Part shown: positions 17,486-28,299 of the stretch, piece after piece
Numbering within the stretch: the stretch's first letter is position 1
Layout: every line of letters starts with the position of its first letter
Origin: Pleomorphomonas sp. PLEO
GTDB taxonomy: Bacteria > Pseudomonadota > Alphaproteobacteria > Rhizobiales > Pleomorphomonadaceae
Reading direction: 5' to 3'
Length of the DNA: 64,000 bases
NCBI RefSeq assembly: GCF_041320595.1
Contig: NZ_CP166625.1
Location: forward strand, 1,437,501-1,501,500
The notes under the pieces: model-generated
Database searches by the model: none
Told to the model about the DNA's origin: nothing
Seen by the model: the letters and a program-made list of their open reading frames with translations, nothing else
Position numbers and translations under genes: made by a program

Positions 17486-18427
17486 GTGAATGCCGATCCC
17501 GCTGTTATCGAGGAGATTCGCGCCCTGTCACGGGCGATGGTTCGCGCCTGGGGTTTCATGGGCGGAGAGTTCGCCGGCACCGATCTGTCGCCGTCGGCGG
17601 TGCATGCGCTGATCGAGATCGAAAAGGGCGGCGTCACGGCACGTGAGCTGGGCGTCCGCCTCCACCTCGAAAAGTCGAGCGTCAGCCGGATGCTGCGCAA
17701 ACTGGTGAGTTGCGGCGATGTCAAGGAGATGGCCGCCGAGACCGATGGCCGCGTCAAGCTGCTGTCGCTCACCGCTGCCGGCAAAGCGCGCGTGGCAGCC
17801 ATCCATGCCTTCGCGCGCCAGCAGGTGGAAAATGCGCTGGGTCGCCTTGGAGAAGGTGAGGATCGCACCGTTTTGGCGGGGCTGCGCTTTTACAGCAAGG
17901 CGCAGGGGGCTCTGGCGAACGGGGAGGGCGCTGGTCGGTCCCCGGAGATCGTCCCCGGCTATCATCCAGGTCTGATTGCCCGCGTCACCGAGATGCACGT
18001 GCGCTACTATGGGCGCGAGCACGGGCTTGGCCAGCGTTTCGAGGCGCTGGTAGCCGGCGGGCTAGCCGAGTTCTGCATCCGTCTGGACAGACCGAACAAC
18101 GCCATCTGGACGTTGCGGCAAGACGGTGAAATCGTCGGCTCGCTGGCCATCGACGGTGAGGATCTTCCAGGCAATATCGCCCATCTGCGCTGGTTCATCG
18201 TCGCCGACGGCGCGCGGGGCGGTGGTGCCGGGAAAAGGCTGCTGGACGCGGCGCTGGCCTTTGCCGACGGGTGGGGCTTTGCCGAGACGCATCTGTCGAC
18301 CTTTTCGGGCCTTAATGCCGCCCGCCATCTTTATGAATCGCGGGGCTTCGAGCTCACGCAAGAGCAAGCCGGCGCCCAATGGGGCAAGGAGCTTCTGGAG
18401 CAGCGCTTCGTGAGGCGCCTCCCATAA
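17486..18427 (+). CDS. MarR-GNAT fusion: winged-helix regulator with acetyltransferase domain
   Basis: This 313-residue protein has a MarR winged-helix domain at residues 1-145 (TARELGVRLHLEKSSVSRMLRKL as the recognition region) fused to a GNAT domain at about 155-310. The GNAT part has the acetyl-CoA motif RGGGAGKRLLDAALAFADG and the late NAARHLYESRGFE. The combination is a known family, often annotated as bifunctional helix-turn-helix/GNAT proteins. The GTG at 17486 follows GAGGGGAGC and lies clear of the candidate operator. The acetylation substrate is unknown. It is a single-gene unit. Confidence 0.88.
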   Translation: MNADPAVIEEIRALSRAMVRAWGFMGGEFAGTDLSPSAVHALIEIEKGGVTARELGVRLHLEKSSVSRMLRKLVSCGDVKEMAAETDGRVKLLSLTAAGKARVAAIHAFARQQVENALGRLGEGEDRTVLAGLRFYSKAQGALANGEGAGRSPEIVPGYHPGLIARVTEMHVRYYGREHGLGQRFEALVAGGLAEFCIRLDRPNNAIWTLRQDGEIVGSLAIDGEDLPGNIAHLRWFIVADGARGGGAGKRLLDAALAFADGWGFAETHLSTFSGLNAARHLYESRGFELTQEQAGAQWGKELLEQRFVRRLP

Positions 18428-18460
18428 GAGACTGTCCCATCCGAATCGGCTTGCGTTGCA

Positions 18461-19663
18461 TCAGCCACGCGCGCGGAGCGCCGCCGTCAGTGGAAGCCGT
18501 GCCGCGGCCAGGGCCGGCAGAGCTCCACCGACCATTCCGATGGCCAGCCCAAGAAGACCGCCCGTCAGCATCACGTCGCCGGCGACGGAGAGCTGGAATG
18601 CCATGCGGGCATTGTTCGCCCCGATCGTGCTCGCCTGCCAGCCATTGAAGGCGGCCCAGGAGGCTGCGATGCCGATGGCGGCCCCGAACAGCGAAAGCAG
18701 CATCGCTTCGATCCAGGTCGACACGAAAGCGGCCAGACGGCCGAAGCCCAGCGCGCGCAGGGTGGCGATTTCGACCGTCCGGTCGGCGACCGAGCTCATC
18801 ATGGTATTGAGTGCTCCGGCACTGGCACCGATCGCCATCAACAGCGCCAGCGGCCAGCCGAACAGGCGAATGAGGTCGGCGGTGCGCCCCGACTGGGCGG
18901 CATAGAGGTCGGCTTCGGAAATGGCGATCAGCGGTGTCCCGGTCATGGCCGAGAGCGCGCTTTTCAAGGCTGTGATGGACGTGGGACTTTCGAGCCGAAG
19001 TCGCAGCGTCTGCACCTCACCCTGCCGGTCGAAGCTGGCGCGGACGGCGTCGAGGTCGGCCCAGATTTCCGATTCGAAGGCGCTGCCGCCGGCGGTGAAA
19101 TGCCCGCTCACCGTCCACACCATCGCGCCGAGCCGCACCTTGTCGCCGACGCCAAAGCCGGGGAATTCCTTGGCCAGCCGGTCGCCGACCACGATTTCGC
19201 GGCTGCCTTGGCCGAACATATGCCCGGCCGAGAGCGTGATGCCGTCGCGTAGCGATGGTCCGGACAGGTCCATGCCGCGCAGTGCCAAGGTCCGCCCGGC
19301 TTCTTCTCCGGGCGGCCGGACGTCGACGGAGACGACGATTTCCCGCGACGAGACGAGGTTGCGGGCCGCATCGCGAACCACGCCGAGATCGTCCCGCTTC
19401 GCCTCGATGGCGCGGATCGCGTCCGGTGGAATGTCCGAACCGGTTTCCTGATTGGTGCCGCCGCCGAGAACAACGGCGACGGCGGGGGAGCCGGCGCCTT
19501 TCAGCGCCTGCTCGAAGCCCTTGGCCATGGACAGGAAGCCGGTGAGAACCATGACGACGAGAGCGACCGCAAGCCCCATCGACAGGGAGATGGCAAGCCG
19601 GCGCGGCAGGCTGAGGAGGTTGGCACGAACCATCACGAGGGTTTGCCGGGTGGCGGAAGACAT
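18461..19663 (-). CDS. MacB/FtsX-type ABC transporter permease
   Basis: This 400-residue permease has one N-terminal membrane segment (about 21-43), a large periplasmic MacB-like domain and three C-terminal segments after LIRLFGWPLALLMAIGASAG. The motif TVEIATLRALGFGR is the conserved FtsX cytoplasmic coupling segment. The ATG at 19663 follows GAGGTGAACTC and lies 4 bases after the preceding permease gene. It is the last gene of a four-gene export operon, adaptor - ATPase - permease - permease. Such systems use a mechanotransmission cycle for lipoproteins, peptides or macrolides. The substrate is unknown. Confidence 0.88.
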   Translation of the reverse strand: MSSATRQTLVMVRANLLSLPRRLAISLSMGLAVALVVMVLTGFLSMAKGFEQALKGAGSPAVAVVLGGGTNQETGSDIPPDAIRAIEAKRDDLGVVRDAARNLVSSREIVVSVDVRPPGEEAGRTLALRGMDLSGPSLRDGITLSAGHMFGQGSREIVVGDRLAKEFPGFGVGDKVRLGAMVWTVSGHFTAGGSAFESEIWADLDAVRASFDRQGEVQTLRLRLESPTSITALKSALSAMTGTPLIAISEADLYAAQSGRTADLIRLFGWPLALLMAIGASAGALNTMMSSVADRTVEIATLRALGFGRLAAFVSTWIEAMLLSLFGAAIGIAASWAAFNGWQASTIGANNARMAFQLSVAGDVMLTGGLLGLAIGMVGGALPALAAARLPLTAALRARG

Positions 19664-19667
19664 GAGT

Positions 19668-20810
19668 TCACCTCGTTCTGAAGGCAGCGGTGACGGGGGT
19701 GCGCATGGCGTTGATCGCCGGCAGCGCGCCGGTGACGAGGCCAAGGCCGAGGATAAGAGCCAAGGCCTTGGCGAGGACCAAGGCGGAGAAGACGAGGCCG
19801 AGCGCCGGGCCGGCCAGTTCGGTGGCAAGCCTTGCGCAGGCAAGGCCGACGCCACCACCGACGAGGAAGACGAAAAGCGTTTCGCTGAGCACGAGCACAA
19901 GCAGGGCCCCGCGCGAAAAGCCCAACGTTTTCAGAAGGCCGATCTCGAAGGTGCGTTCACGCATGGCGAACACCATGGTGTTGACGACGATCAGCAGCAG
20001 CGTCACGAAACTGGCGCCGACAACCAGATCGACGATCAGGCCGACGTCGGCATATTGGCGGAGAAAGGCGTCGAGAAACTGCTTTTCCGATTGCGTCCGC
20101 GTCGGAGCGGCGGAGTTGGCGAACCCCGCGTCGATGCGGGCTGCGAGTTCCCCCGGCGGCACGCCATGGCGGGGGCGGACGACGAAGGCGTCGGCCGTGT
20201 CCTTGTCGCGGGCCCGCGCCGCGTTGACGTAATCATAACGGGCGATGATGAAATAGGTATCGGTGCTGGCGTTCTCGCCCTCGAAAATGCCGGCGATCTC
20301 GAAGCGCCAATTGTGGCCGCCGTCCTCCCTGGCGGTCTGAGGCGTGGTGACGGTGATGCGCTGGCCGACGCTCCAGCCCTGAGTTTCGGCCAATGCCCGG
20401 CCGACCAGCACCCGGTCGCGTGCCGCGCCGATCGCGTCCACCAGATCCGGCGTCAGGCCGAGTTCCTTACCGTTGATCGTCAAGAGCGCCCGAGGGTCGG
20501 TCGCGCTGACGGCGACCACGTTCTTTTCCACGTCGACGAAGCCGCGCAGGCGCGTGGTCGAGGTGACCGCCGCGACGCCGGGATCGCCGGCGATGCGGGC
20601 CATGGACGCCAGCGGTAATGGTTGTGTCCGCCCCGCGGCGCTCATCACGCCGAGGAGGACGTCGCTGGCGCCACCCGATCCTTGCGAGCCGGCCAGAAAG
20701 CTGGACGTTAGTCCATAGATCAGGAAGGCCACGGCGACGCAGACCATCAGCAGCAGGGTGCGGAACGGCTTGCGTCCGGCATTTTTCCTGGCAAGTCCAA
20801 GGAAAGTCAT
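19668..20810 (-). CDS. MacB/FtsX-type ABC transporter permease
   Basis: This 380-residue FtsX-family permease has an N-terminal membrane segment (about 18-38), a periplasmic domain of about 200 residues, and three C-terminal segments. The coupling motif is ERTFEIGLLKTLGFSRGALL. The start overlaps the end of the ATPase gene by one base, indicating translational coupling. With its paralogue at 18461-19663 it would form a heterodimeric permease. Confidence 0.88.
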   Translation of the reverse strand: MTFLGLARKNAGRKPFRTLLLMVCVAVAFLIYGLTSSFLAGSQGSGGASDVLLGVMSAAGRTQPLPLASMARIAGDPGVAAVTSTTRLRGFVDVEKNVVAVSATDPRALLTINGKELGLTPDLVDAIGAARDRVLVGRALAETQGWSVGQRITVTTPQTAREDGGHNWRFEIAGIFEGENASTDTYFIIARYDYVNAARARDKDTADAFVVRPRHGVPPGELAARIDAGFANSAAPTRTQSEKQFLDAFLRQYADVGLIVDLVVGASFVTLLLIVVNTMVFAMRERTFEIGLLKTLGFSRGALLVLVLSETLFVFLVGGGVGLACARLATELAGPALGLVFSALVLAKALALILGLGLVTGALPAINAMRTPVTAAFRTR

Positions 20811-21517
20811 CAGGCGGCGCTCCTCTCTTCGGCGAATTGCCCCTTGTCGAGGCGCAGGGTTCGCCCGGCGTGCTGGGCGGCTTGCGGATCGTGCGTCACC
20901 ATGACGATCGTCTTGCCCAGGTCCCGGTTGAGGAAGCCGAGCATGGCCAGAACCTCGTCGGCGGACTTGCGATCGAGATCGCCGGTGGGCTCGTCGCAGA
21001 GCAGCAGACCTGGGTCGGTGACGATGGCGCGGGCGATGCCGACCCGCTGTTGCTGGCCGCCGGACATCAGGGACGGATATTGTTTCCCGCGCTCGGCGAG
21101 GCCGACGAGATCGAGCACCTTGTCGATCCGCAGGCGTCGTTCTCTCGCCGAAAGGGGCTTGAGCAGCAGCGGCAGTTCCACGTTCTCCGCCGCCGTCAAC
21201 ATCGGCAGCAGATTGTAGAACTGGAAGACGATCCCGAGGTTATGGGCGCGCCATGACGACCGGCCGGACTCGCCCATCTGGTCGAGGCGGATGCCGCCGA
21301 TGCTGAGGCTGCCGCCGTCCGGGCTGTCGATGCCGGCGAGCATGTTGAGCAGTGTGGACTTGCCCGATCCGGAGGGCCCCATGATGGCGACGAATTCGCC
21401 GCCGGCAATGGTGAGGTCGAGGCCGGAGAAGATCGAAATCGTCTCCCTGCCGATGCGGTAGCCCTTCCGGATGCCTTTCAAGTCGATATAGGGCCTATTG
21501 TCGCGTTTCTCGGTCAT
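20810..21517 (-). CDS. LolD/MacB-type ABC transporter ATPase
   Basis: This 235-residue single-cassette ATPase has Walker A GPSGSGKST near 50-58, Q-loop FQFYNLLPML, signature LMSGGQQQRVGIARAI, Walker B LLLCDEPTGDLD and switch His in VTHDPQ. These features define the LolD/MacB class, which powers FtsX-type permeases. It overlaps the adaptor gene by 4 bases and the first permease gene by one, so the operon is tightly coupled. Confidence 0.92.
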   Translation of the reverse strand: MTEKRDNRPYIDLKGIRKGYRIGRETISIFSGLDLTIAGGEFVAIMGPSGSGKSTLLNMLAGIDSPDGGSLSIGGIRLDQMGESGRSSWRAHNLGIVFQFYNLLPMLTAAENVELPLLLKPLSARERRLRIDKVLDLVGLAERGKQYPSLMSGGQQQRVGIARAIVTDPGLLLCDEPTGDLDRKSADEVLAMLGFLNRDLGKTIVMVTHDPQAAQHAGRTLRLDKGQFAEERSAA

Positions 21518-22650
21518 TGATCGATGGCTCCTTGTGGGGTGTCGGCGGTGGTGAGGCGGATGCGCGCGGCCATGCCGGGGCGGATGCCCTCCGGTGGCGC
21601 CTTGGGAAGAAGGCGCAGGCCGATCGTGCCCTTGTCGGGGGAGACGGCAGGTGCCAGCCGCAGAATTTCGACTGGGAACGGCCGATCGGGAAAGCCGTCG
21701 AGCACCGCTTCGCCGCTAAGGCCGGGCCGAAGGGCGGACATATTGGTTTCGGCGACGTCGGCCTCGATCTCCATGCTGCTCGTGTCGACGATGGTCAGCA
21801 GGCTCTGGCTCTCACGGACGCTGTCGGCGCGTTCGAGAACGGTATCGCCAACATGCGCGCCGAGCCGTGTGACGACGCCGGCGATCGGCGCCCGGATGGT
21901 CAGGGCGCCGACCTGTTCCTCGGCCTCGCGAACGGCCAGGGATGCCTTGTCCAGGTCCTGCCGCGCCTGAGCGACATCGTTTTGCGCACTCGCCCACGTG
22001 GTCCGCGCGTCTTCGACGTCCTGCTTGGAGAGGACGCCGGCCAGCGTCTCCTTGCGCTTCAGGGAAGATTGCGCCTGATCGCCGGTGATGCGTTTTGCCG
22101 CCAGAACGAGTTCGGCCGATGCCTCCTCGATTTTCGCCTGTTCGAGGGAAAAGCGGGCGCTGGCATCGTCGAGGGTCACCAGCACCTGACCGGCCACGAC
22201 GGGATCGCCGAGATCGACGGCGATGCTGGTGATCTGTCCCTGGTATTTGGAAAAGACCGCCGTGGAGCGCGGTGCGATCAAATAGCCCGAGCCGGTTACC
22301 TCGCGGATGGGGACAGGCTGTGCTCGGGTGGCTGGGGCCTCGGCGGTTCGCGTGGTCGCCTGTCCGGACGACGCGCCGCTGGTCGCTCCAGTCTCGGATG
22401 GGACTTCGAGGCGAGCCGCATCCGGGAACAGCGCTTTGATCTTCTCCGACGCTGGTGACCAGAGCAGGACGGCAAGCGCGGTGGCGCCAACCAGGAGCGC
22501 GCCGAAGGCGAGGGCAATCCGTCGGCCGGTGGTCGGCGGAGGTGTGGTGGCCGAGGCATTGGGGGAAAGCGACCTGAGCGTTTCGGCGAGTTTGCGGTCG
22601 TGTTCGGTGATCGTGTTCATGCCCAAAGCATGACCGTTCCCACCGCGCAT
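21514..22650 (-). CDS. HlyD/MacA-type periplasmic adaptor (membrane fusion protein)
   Basis: This 378-residue protein has one N-terminal membrane anchor (about 44-66) and a Pro/Ala/Ser-rich linker. A lipoyl-type barrel half (GQITSIAVDLGDPVVAGQVLVTLD) follows, then an alpha-helical hairpin with an AKIEEASAELVLAAKR arm. The second lipoyl half, LTIRAPIAGVVTRLGAHVGDTV, and a beta-barrel domain complete it. It would link the inner-membrane MacB-like pump to an outer-membrane channel. No TolC gene is in the window. The ATG at 22650 follows GAGGTCGA. An ATG at 22620 is the alternative start. It is the first gene of the operon. Confidence 0.88.
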   Translation of the reverse strand: MRGGNGHALGMNTITEHDRKLAETLRSLSPNASATTPPPTTGRRIALAFGALLVGATALAVLLWSPASEKIKALFPDAARLEVPSETGATSGASSGQATTRTAEAPATRAQPVPIREVTGSGYLIAPRSTAVFSKYQGQITSIAVDLGDPVVAGQVLVTLDDASARFSLEQAKIEEASAELVLAAKRITGDQAQSSLKRKETLAGVLSKQDVEDARTTWASAQNDVAQARQDLDKASLAVREAEEQVGALTIRAPIAGVVTRLGAHVGDTVLERADSVRESQSLLTIVDTSSMEIEADVAETNMSALRPGLSGEAVLDGFPDRPFPVEILRLAPAVSPDKGTIGLRLLPKAPPEGIRPGMAARIRLTTADTPQGAIDQ

Positions 22651-22749
22651 TCGACCTCAAACGCATTCCAGGTCGGACTGAAACGCGTTTTCGTACCTGT
22701 TGCGCACCCTCACCATGGCTTGGCGGAATATCTCCCGCCCCGCAGATAT

Positions 22750-22779
22750 GAAAACGGCCCGGCAGGCGCCGAGCCGTTC
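22750..22779 (-). terminator. Terminator of the aspartate aminotransferase gene
   Basis: On the minus strand, ACGGCTCGGC-GCCT-GCCGGGCCGT is followed by TTTTC, about 60 bases beyond the stop codon at 22837. Confidence 0.7.
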
Positions 22780-22836
22780 TGTAGATGTCAGGGCCGCTTC
22801 AAGCTTCAGCGGCTATCGTGCTTCCTGCCCGGATAC

Positions 22837-24436
<1,600 letters not shown>

Positions 24437-26116
24437 TCAGGCGGCCCGGATGCCGTCGAGCAGGGCCTTGAACTGCTCCTTCAGGTGCGTGGCGTTGACG
24501 GCCAGCATCTGGGAGGTCGCTTGCATCTTGTCGGCGCCGCTGCCGGTTTCGGCGGCATTGCGATAGACGGTCTCGACACGCCGGACGACGCCATTGGTAC
24601 CGTTGGCCACCTCGGTAATCGACCGGGCGATCTCCTGCGTCGCCGCCTGCTGTTCCTCGGCGGCGGCTGCCACTTCGTTGGAGGCGGTGTGCATGCGCTT
24701 GATGGCTTCGCCGATGCCCTTGATGTTGCCGACGGCATTGTGGGTGGAGGCCTGCAGCTGATCGATTTGGGCGGAAATTTCCTCGGTCGCCTTGGCGGTC
24801 TGGTTGGCCAGCGTCTTCACTTCCTGCGCCACGACGGCGAAGCCCTTGCCGGACTCGCCGGCGCGGGCCGCTTCGATGGTGGCATTGAGCGCGAGGAGGT
24901 TGGTCTGCTCGGCGATGCCACGGATCAGCTGGACGATGTCGCCAATGGTCTGGGAACCGGTGGCCAGCGTCTGGACGTCATGATCGGTTCGGTCGACCTG
25001 GCCCACCGCTTCGGCGGCGAGGCGGGAGGCCGTTGCGATGCGCTCGCCGATTTCGCGGGCGCTGGTCGCCAGCTCCTCGGTGGCGCCGGCCACCGTCTGG
25101 ACGTTGTCGGTGGTCTGACCCGCTTCATGCGACAGTTCGCCGGCGGCGTCGCGCGTCTCGCCGGCACTGCCGGACATGGCGGCGGCTGTCACCTGCATGT
25201 CGGTGGCGGCGATCGACAAGGACGAGACGAGTTCGCCGACTTGCCGTTCAAAATTGGCGGCGATCTCGTTCATCATGCGCCGACGTTCCCCGGCGAGCTG
25301 GCTATCGCGTTGTTCCGCCTCCTTTTGAAGGCGCTGGCGCTCGGCGAGGTCGTTGCGGAAACTGGTGACGGCTTCGATCATGGCGCCGATTTCATCGCGC
25401 CTGAGAGCGTCGGGCAGCGCGACGGCAAGGTTGCCGCCGGCCATGGAATGCATGGCAGTGGTGATGGCGACGATCGGCCGGGCAATGCCGCGATTGGCGA
25501 GCAACAGGCTGACGCCCATGCCGAGAATGGTGGCAGCGGCGGCGGAAATCACCAGTACTAGGGCGGCGCGGTCAGCCAGAGCGCCGGCATCGGCGCGGGC
25601 GGCGGCCATCTTGTCGGAGGAGTAGGTGCTGTAGACCTTCACCTTGGCGGTCACGTCCTTCTGGCCGTCCAGCGCCTTGCCGAGGGCGGTTGCGACGGCG
25701 GCCGGATCGCCGGTTGTCGCGACATCGACCATCGCATCGATCGCCGTGAAATAGGTCTGAAGCGAGGTGCGGATGTCCGAAAGCTGGGTCTTCTCGCTGT
25801 CGTCTGCGACGGCTTCGAGCTTGGGCAGGCGGGCCAGCATCTCGGATGAGCGCTTGGCGGCCTCTGCCTTGAAATCGGCCGCTTTTTCAGGGGCCTGCGC
25901 CAACTGATAGGTCATGCGGCTGATAGCGATGATGTCGATGCGTAGATCCATTGCCTCGCGAGCGGCCTCTTCCGAGCGGCCGACGTTGGTGTAGGTCTCG
26001 GTCGTCGATTTGAGCTCGATCCAGCCAAGGACGGCGATAGCTACTGCAACGAGGCCGACCAAAAGGACGACGGCAAGGATCTTCCGAGCAATCGAAAGGT
26101 TTTTCATTGGATTCAT
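24437..26116 (-). CDS. Methyl-accepting chemotaxis protein
   Basis: This 559-residue transmembrane chemoreceptor has TM1 at about 12-33 and a periplasmic four-helix-type sensor domain at about 35-185. TM2 lies at about 186-208, followed by a HAMP region ([22 protein letters not shown]). The long cytoplasmic signalling domain carries the conserved hairpin tip [37 protein letters not shown]. There is no C-terminal CheR-docking pentapeptide. The start at 26116 follows GAGGCG, and an ATG three codons later is an alternative. No che genes adjoin it. The CheB-CheR fusion at 5092-9390 is the only related gene here. The ligand is unknown. Confidence 0.92.
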   Translation of the reverse strand: MNPMKNLSIARKILAVVLLVGLVAVAIAVLGWIELKSTTETYTNVGRSEEAAREAMDLRIDIIAISRMTYQLAQAPEKAADFKAEAAKRSSEMLARLPKLEAVADDSEKTQLSDIRTSLQTYFTAIDAMVDVATTGDPAAVATALGKALDGQKDVTAKVKVYSTYSSDKMAAARADAGALADRAALVLVISAAAATILGMGVSLLLANRGIARPIVAITTAMHSMAGGNLAVALPDALRRDEIGAMIEAVTSFRNDLAERQRLQKEAEQRDSQLAGERRRMMNEIAANFERQVGELVSSLSIAATDMQVTAAAMSGSAGETRDAAGELSHEAGQTTDNVQTVAGATEELATSAREIGERIATASRLAAEAVGQVDRTDHDVQTLATGSQTIGDIVQLIRGIAEQTNLLALNATIEAARAGESGKGFAVVAQEVKTLANQTAKATEEISAQIDQLQASTHNAVGNIKGIGEAIKRMHTASNEVAAAAEEQQAATQEIARSITEVANGTNGVVRRVETVYRNAAETGSGADKMQATSQMLAVNATHLKEQFKALLDGIRAA

Positions 26117-26402
26117 CGCCTCATTTTTGGTCGCAAGCCACTGGCGGACCCAATTATCGACGAAGATATCTAATTTGCAGTTAATCGAGATATATCAGCG
26201 TCATCGGGCGCGATGATTAGTCGCCTTCGTAAATATTGACCTAGTCTTTTATGCCAGCTGGATCGTCCCATTTGCCAGGGGTTGCTCAACCTTATCGAGA
26301 TGCTTCCTCAAGTCTTGCGCAACCGTACGATGGCTGGGCGTTCGTCCGGACCGACGCTGATATCTCGGGGGGGTGGGGCGGGCACCGAGCGGAGTGACCT
26401 TG

Positions 26403-27482
26403 TCAGGCTGCCCGTGTGGGCCGTTTGTTGTCCTTGAGCGGGAGGCCGCGCAGATCACGCAGCCAAAGCTGGCCGCAGGCGGCGGAGATATCGCGCCCCT
26501 GCGTATCGCGGACGACGACGGGAACGCGCGCCAGCTCCAGTCGCCTTTTGAACCGCACCAGGCTGCGATCGGGCGTTCTCTCCAGGTCAATGCCATCGAC
26601 GGGGTTCCACCGCATCAGGTTCACACGCGCCGGCGTGTTCTCGAGCATCGCGGCAAGGCGATCGGCATCGGCGGCGCTGTCGTTGATCCCTGGCAGCACC
26701 AGATAGACGAAGGTCACGGGGCGATTGTGCCTGTGGGCCCAGGCGAGCGCCCGCTCGACCACTTCGTCGATGGCGTGGCTGCGCGTCCCAGGCAGCAGCC
26801 GGCCTCGCGTGTCCTGTGTTGTCGCATGCAGCGAGATCGTCAAGTTGATGGCCAGATGCTCCTCGCGTAGGCGTTTGAGCGCCTTCGGGATGCCTATCGT
26901 CGACAGCGTGATGCCGGTGGTGGGGAAGTTCATGCCTTGCCGATCCCGCAGGATCCGGATGGCCTTCATGACTTGGTCATAGTTGTTGAGCGGCTCGCCG
27001 ATGCCCATGAACACGATGCGATTCACCTTCGCCCCCAACTGCACGACCTGTTCTACAATCTCAGCCGCATCGAGGTTGCGCTTCAACCCGGCCTGTCCCG
27101 ATGCACAGAAGCGGCAGGCAAAGGCGCAACCGACCTGTGACGAAATGCAGGCAGTGTGCCCGTCGCGACGGCGGATCAGAACGCTCTCGACGGCATAGCC
27201 ATCGCGCAGCGCGAACAGCATTTTCTCCGATCGGCCCCCCTTGTCGTGTCCGATCCTGTTCAGACCACGCAACTGTAGTCCGCGTGATCGTGCCCAGTTC
27301 AACAGCGCGCGTGGCGGCTCCGCCTGAGTGAAAAACAGGTCGCGGTAGGCGATCTCCGGCACGTCTTCACCACTCAGGTCGACAAAATCGGACGCGGTGA
27401 GGCTCAATGAGAGCCTGGAAGTATCCGTCTCGCTGCATTGGCCGATCGATGTCGGTGTCGAAAGGATGCCTATGCTTGTCAT
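26403..27482 (-). CDS. RlmN/Cfr-family radical SAM adenine C2/C8 methyltransferase
   Basis: This 359-residue protein has the radical SAM cluster ligands Cys119, Cys123 and Cys126 (QVGCAFACRFCASGQ). It has the SAM-binding GEP motif in VFMGIGEPLNN, STIG and SLHA segments, and the methyl-carrying Cys336 in AACGQLW. Both catalytic cysteines are present, as needed to methylate A2503 of 23S rRNA (C2 for RlmN, C8 for Cfr). RlmN also modifies A37 of tRNA. The ATG at 27482 follows GAGGCGTAG. Its promoter contains a perfect 20-bp palindrome between the -35 and -10 boxes, and a TetR gene lies just upstream on the same strand. Regulated expression is unusual for housekeeping rlmN. A paralogous or resistance-type role is inferred. 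Confidence 0.9.
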   Translation of the reverse strand: MTSIGILSTPTSIGQCSETDTSRLSLSLTASDFVDLSGEDVPEIAYRDLFFTQAEPPRALLNWARSRGLQLRGLNRIGHDKGGRSEKMLFALRDGYAVESVLIRRRDGHTACISSQVGCAFACRFCASGQAGLKRNLDAAEIVEQVVQLGAKVNRIVFMGIGEPLNNYDQVMKAIRILRDRQGMNFPTTGITLSTIGIPKALKRLREEHLAINLTISLHATTQDTRGRLLPGTRSHAIDEVVERALAWAHRHNRPVTFVYLVLPGINDSAADADRLAAMLENTPARVNLMRWNPVDGIDLERTPDRSLVRFKRRLELARVPVVVRDTQGRDISAACGQLWLRDLRGLPLKDNKRPTRAA

Positions 27483-27521
27483 CTACGCCTCGGCTCCTGG
27501 ATACAGGCCAGCAAAGGGTAG

Positions 27522-27550
27522 TTTATAACCGACGCGTCGGTTATTTACAA
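27522..27550 (-). promoter_or_regulatory. Promoter with embedded TetR-type operator
   Basis: On the minus strand, TTGTAA (27550-27545) and TATAAA (27527-27522) are 17 bases apart. The perfect palindrome ATAACCGACGCGTCGGTTAT (27525-27544) fills the spacer and overlaps the -10 box. Binding there would block RNA polymerase. It lies about 40 bases before the RlmN/Cfr-like start codon and just after the TetR stop codon. Confidence 0.75.
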
Positions 27551-27566
27551 GTCAAGCGGCGGAACC

Positions 27567-28136
27567 TCAGTCAAAGGCATGATCCGGGTAGAGGATGGCG
27601 AGAACCTGCCGGGTCTGCGTGGTCATGAAGGTCGCCAGTGGCCCCTTGGGGGCGATCAGCCACTGCATGCAGGATCCCTGAATGACGGCCTGGACGAGCC
27701 CTGAGGCCATTTCCGGGTCGTGCGGGGTAGGGGGAAGCCGTTCTGCGATCGCCAGGCGAACCAGTTCGTTTCGTTCGAGAGCAAGGGCGCGCAGCCTTGG
27801 GTCCTGGGTATCGCCCCAATAGAGGAGCAGATAGCCGGCCGTGTCTTCGCCGGTTCCCATGCCGCCGATCAGATCCTTGAGCATGGCCCAGAGTGGCTCC
27901 AGCCCAGGAGTTGCAGGCACCATCGCAAAATAGCTGCGAACCTCCTGGGTCATCTGCTCCATGACCTTGTGGTGCAGCGTCGTCTTGTCGGTGAACCGCT
28001 GGATGAGAGCGGCCCGGGAGATTCCGACCGCGTTGGCAACCTGGCTCAGCGTGAAGTCGGATGGGCCCAGGCGCATCAGGACGCCTTGCGCGGTCTCGAT
28101 AATGTACTCGTCGCTGTGAAGTTTGGGCCTGGGCAT
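27567..28136 (-). CDS. TetR-family repressor, likely controls the RlmN/Cfr-like gene
   Basis: This 189-residue TetR regulator has its helix-turn-helix at residues 8-52 (GPSDFTLSQVANAVGISRAALIQRFTDKTTLHHK). A helical ligand-binding domain follows, with the segment YLLLYWGDTQDPRLRALALERNELVR. The start gives MPRPKLHSDEYI. It lies 84 bases upstream of the methyltransferase gene on the same strand. The palindrome lies in the gap between them rather than at the repressor's own promoter, so the neighbour is the probable target. The inducer is unknown. A ribosome-targeting compound would make biological sense, but this is inference. Confidence 0.87.
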   Translation of the reverse strand: MPRPKLHSDEYIIETAQGVLMRLGPSDFTLSQVANAVGISRAALIQRFTDKTTLHHKVMEQMTQEVRSYFAMVPATPGLEPLWAMLKDLIGGMGTGEDTAGYLLLYWGDTQDPRLRALALERNELVRLAIAERLPPTPHDPEMASGLVQAVIQGSCMQWLIAPKGPLATFMTTQTRQVLAILYPDHAFD

Positions 28137-28299
28137 ATGGGCTTCACTTTCGAATCAAGGCGGTCGCGGGCTTGGTACAGCAGGCAACATACTCAATCGG
28201 AAAGCGCGCCGCGCCAGTCCGTCAATGACTTCCTGACAGGCGATTTTCGGCACACCTCAGTTCGCACAGCCGGCGTTGCGTGGCTTTGCTGCGATGGCG

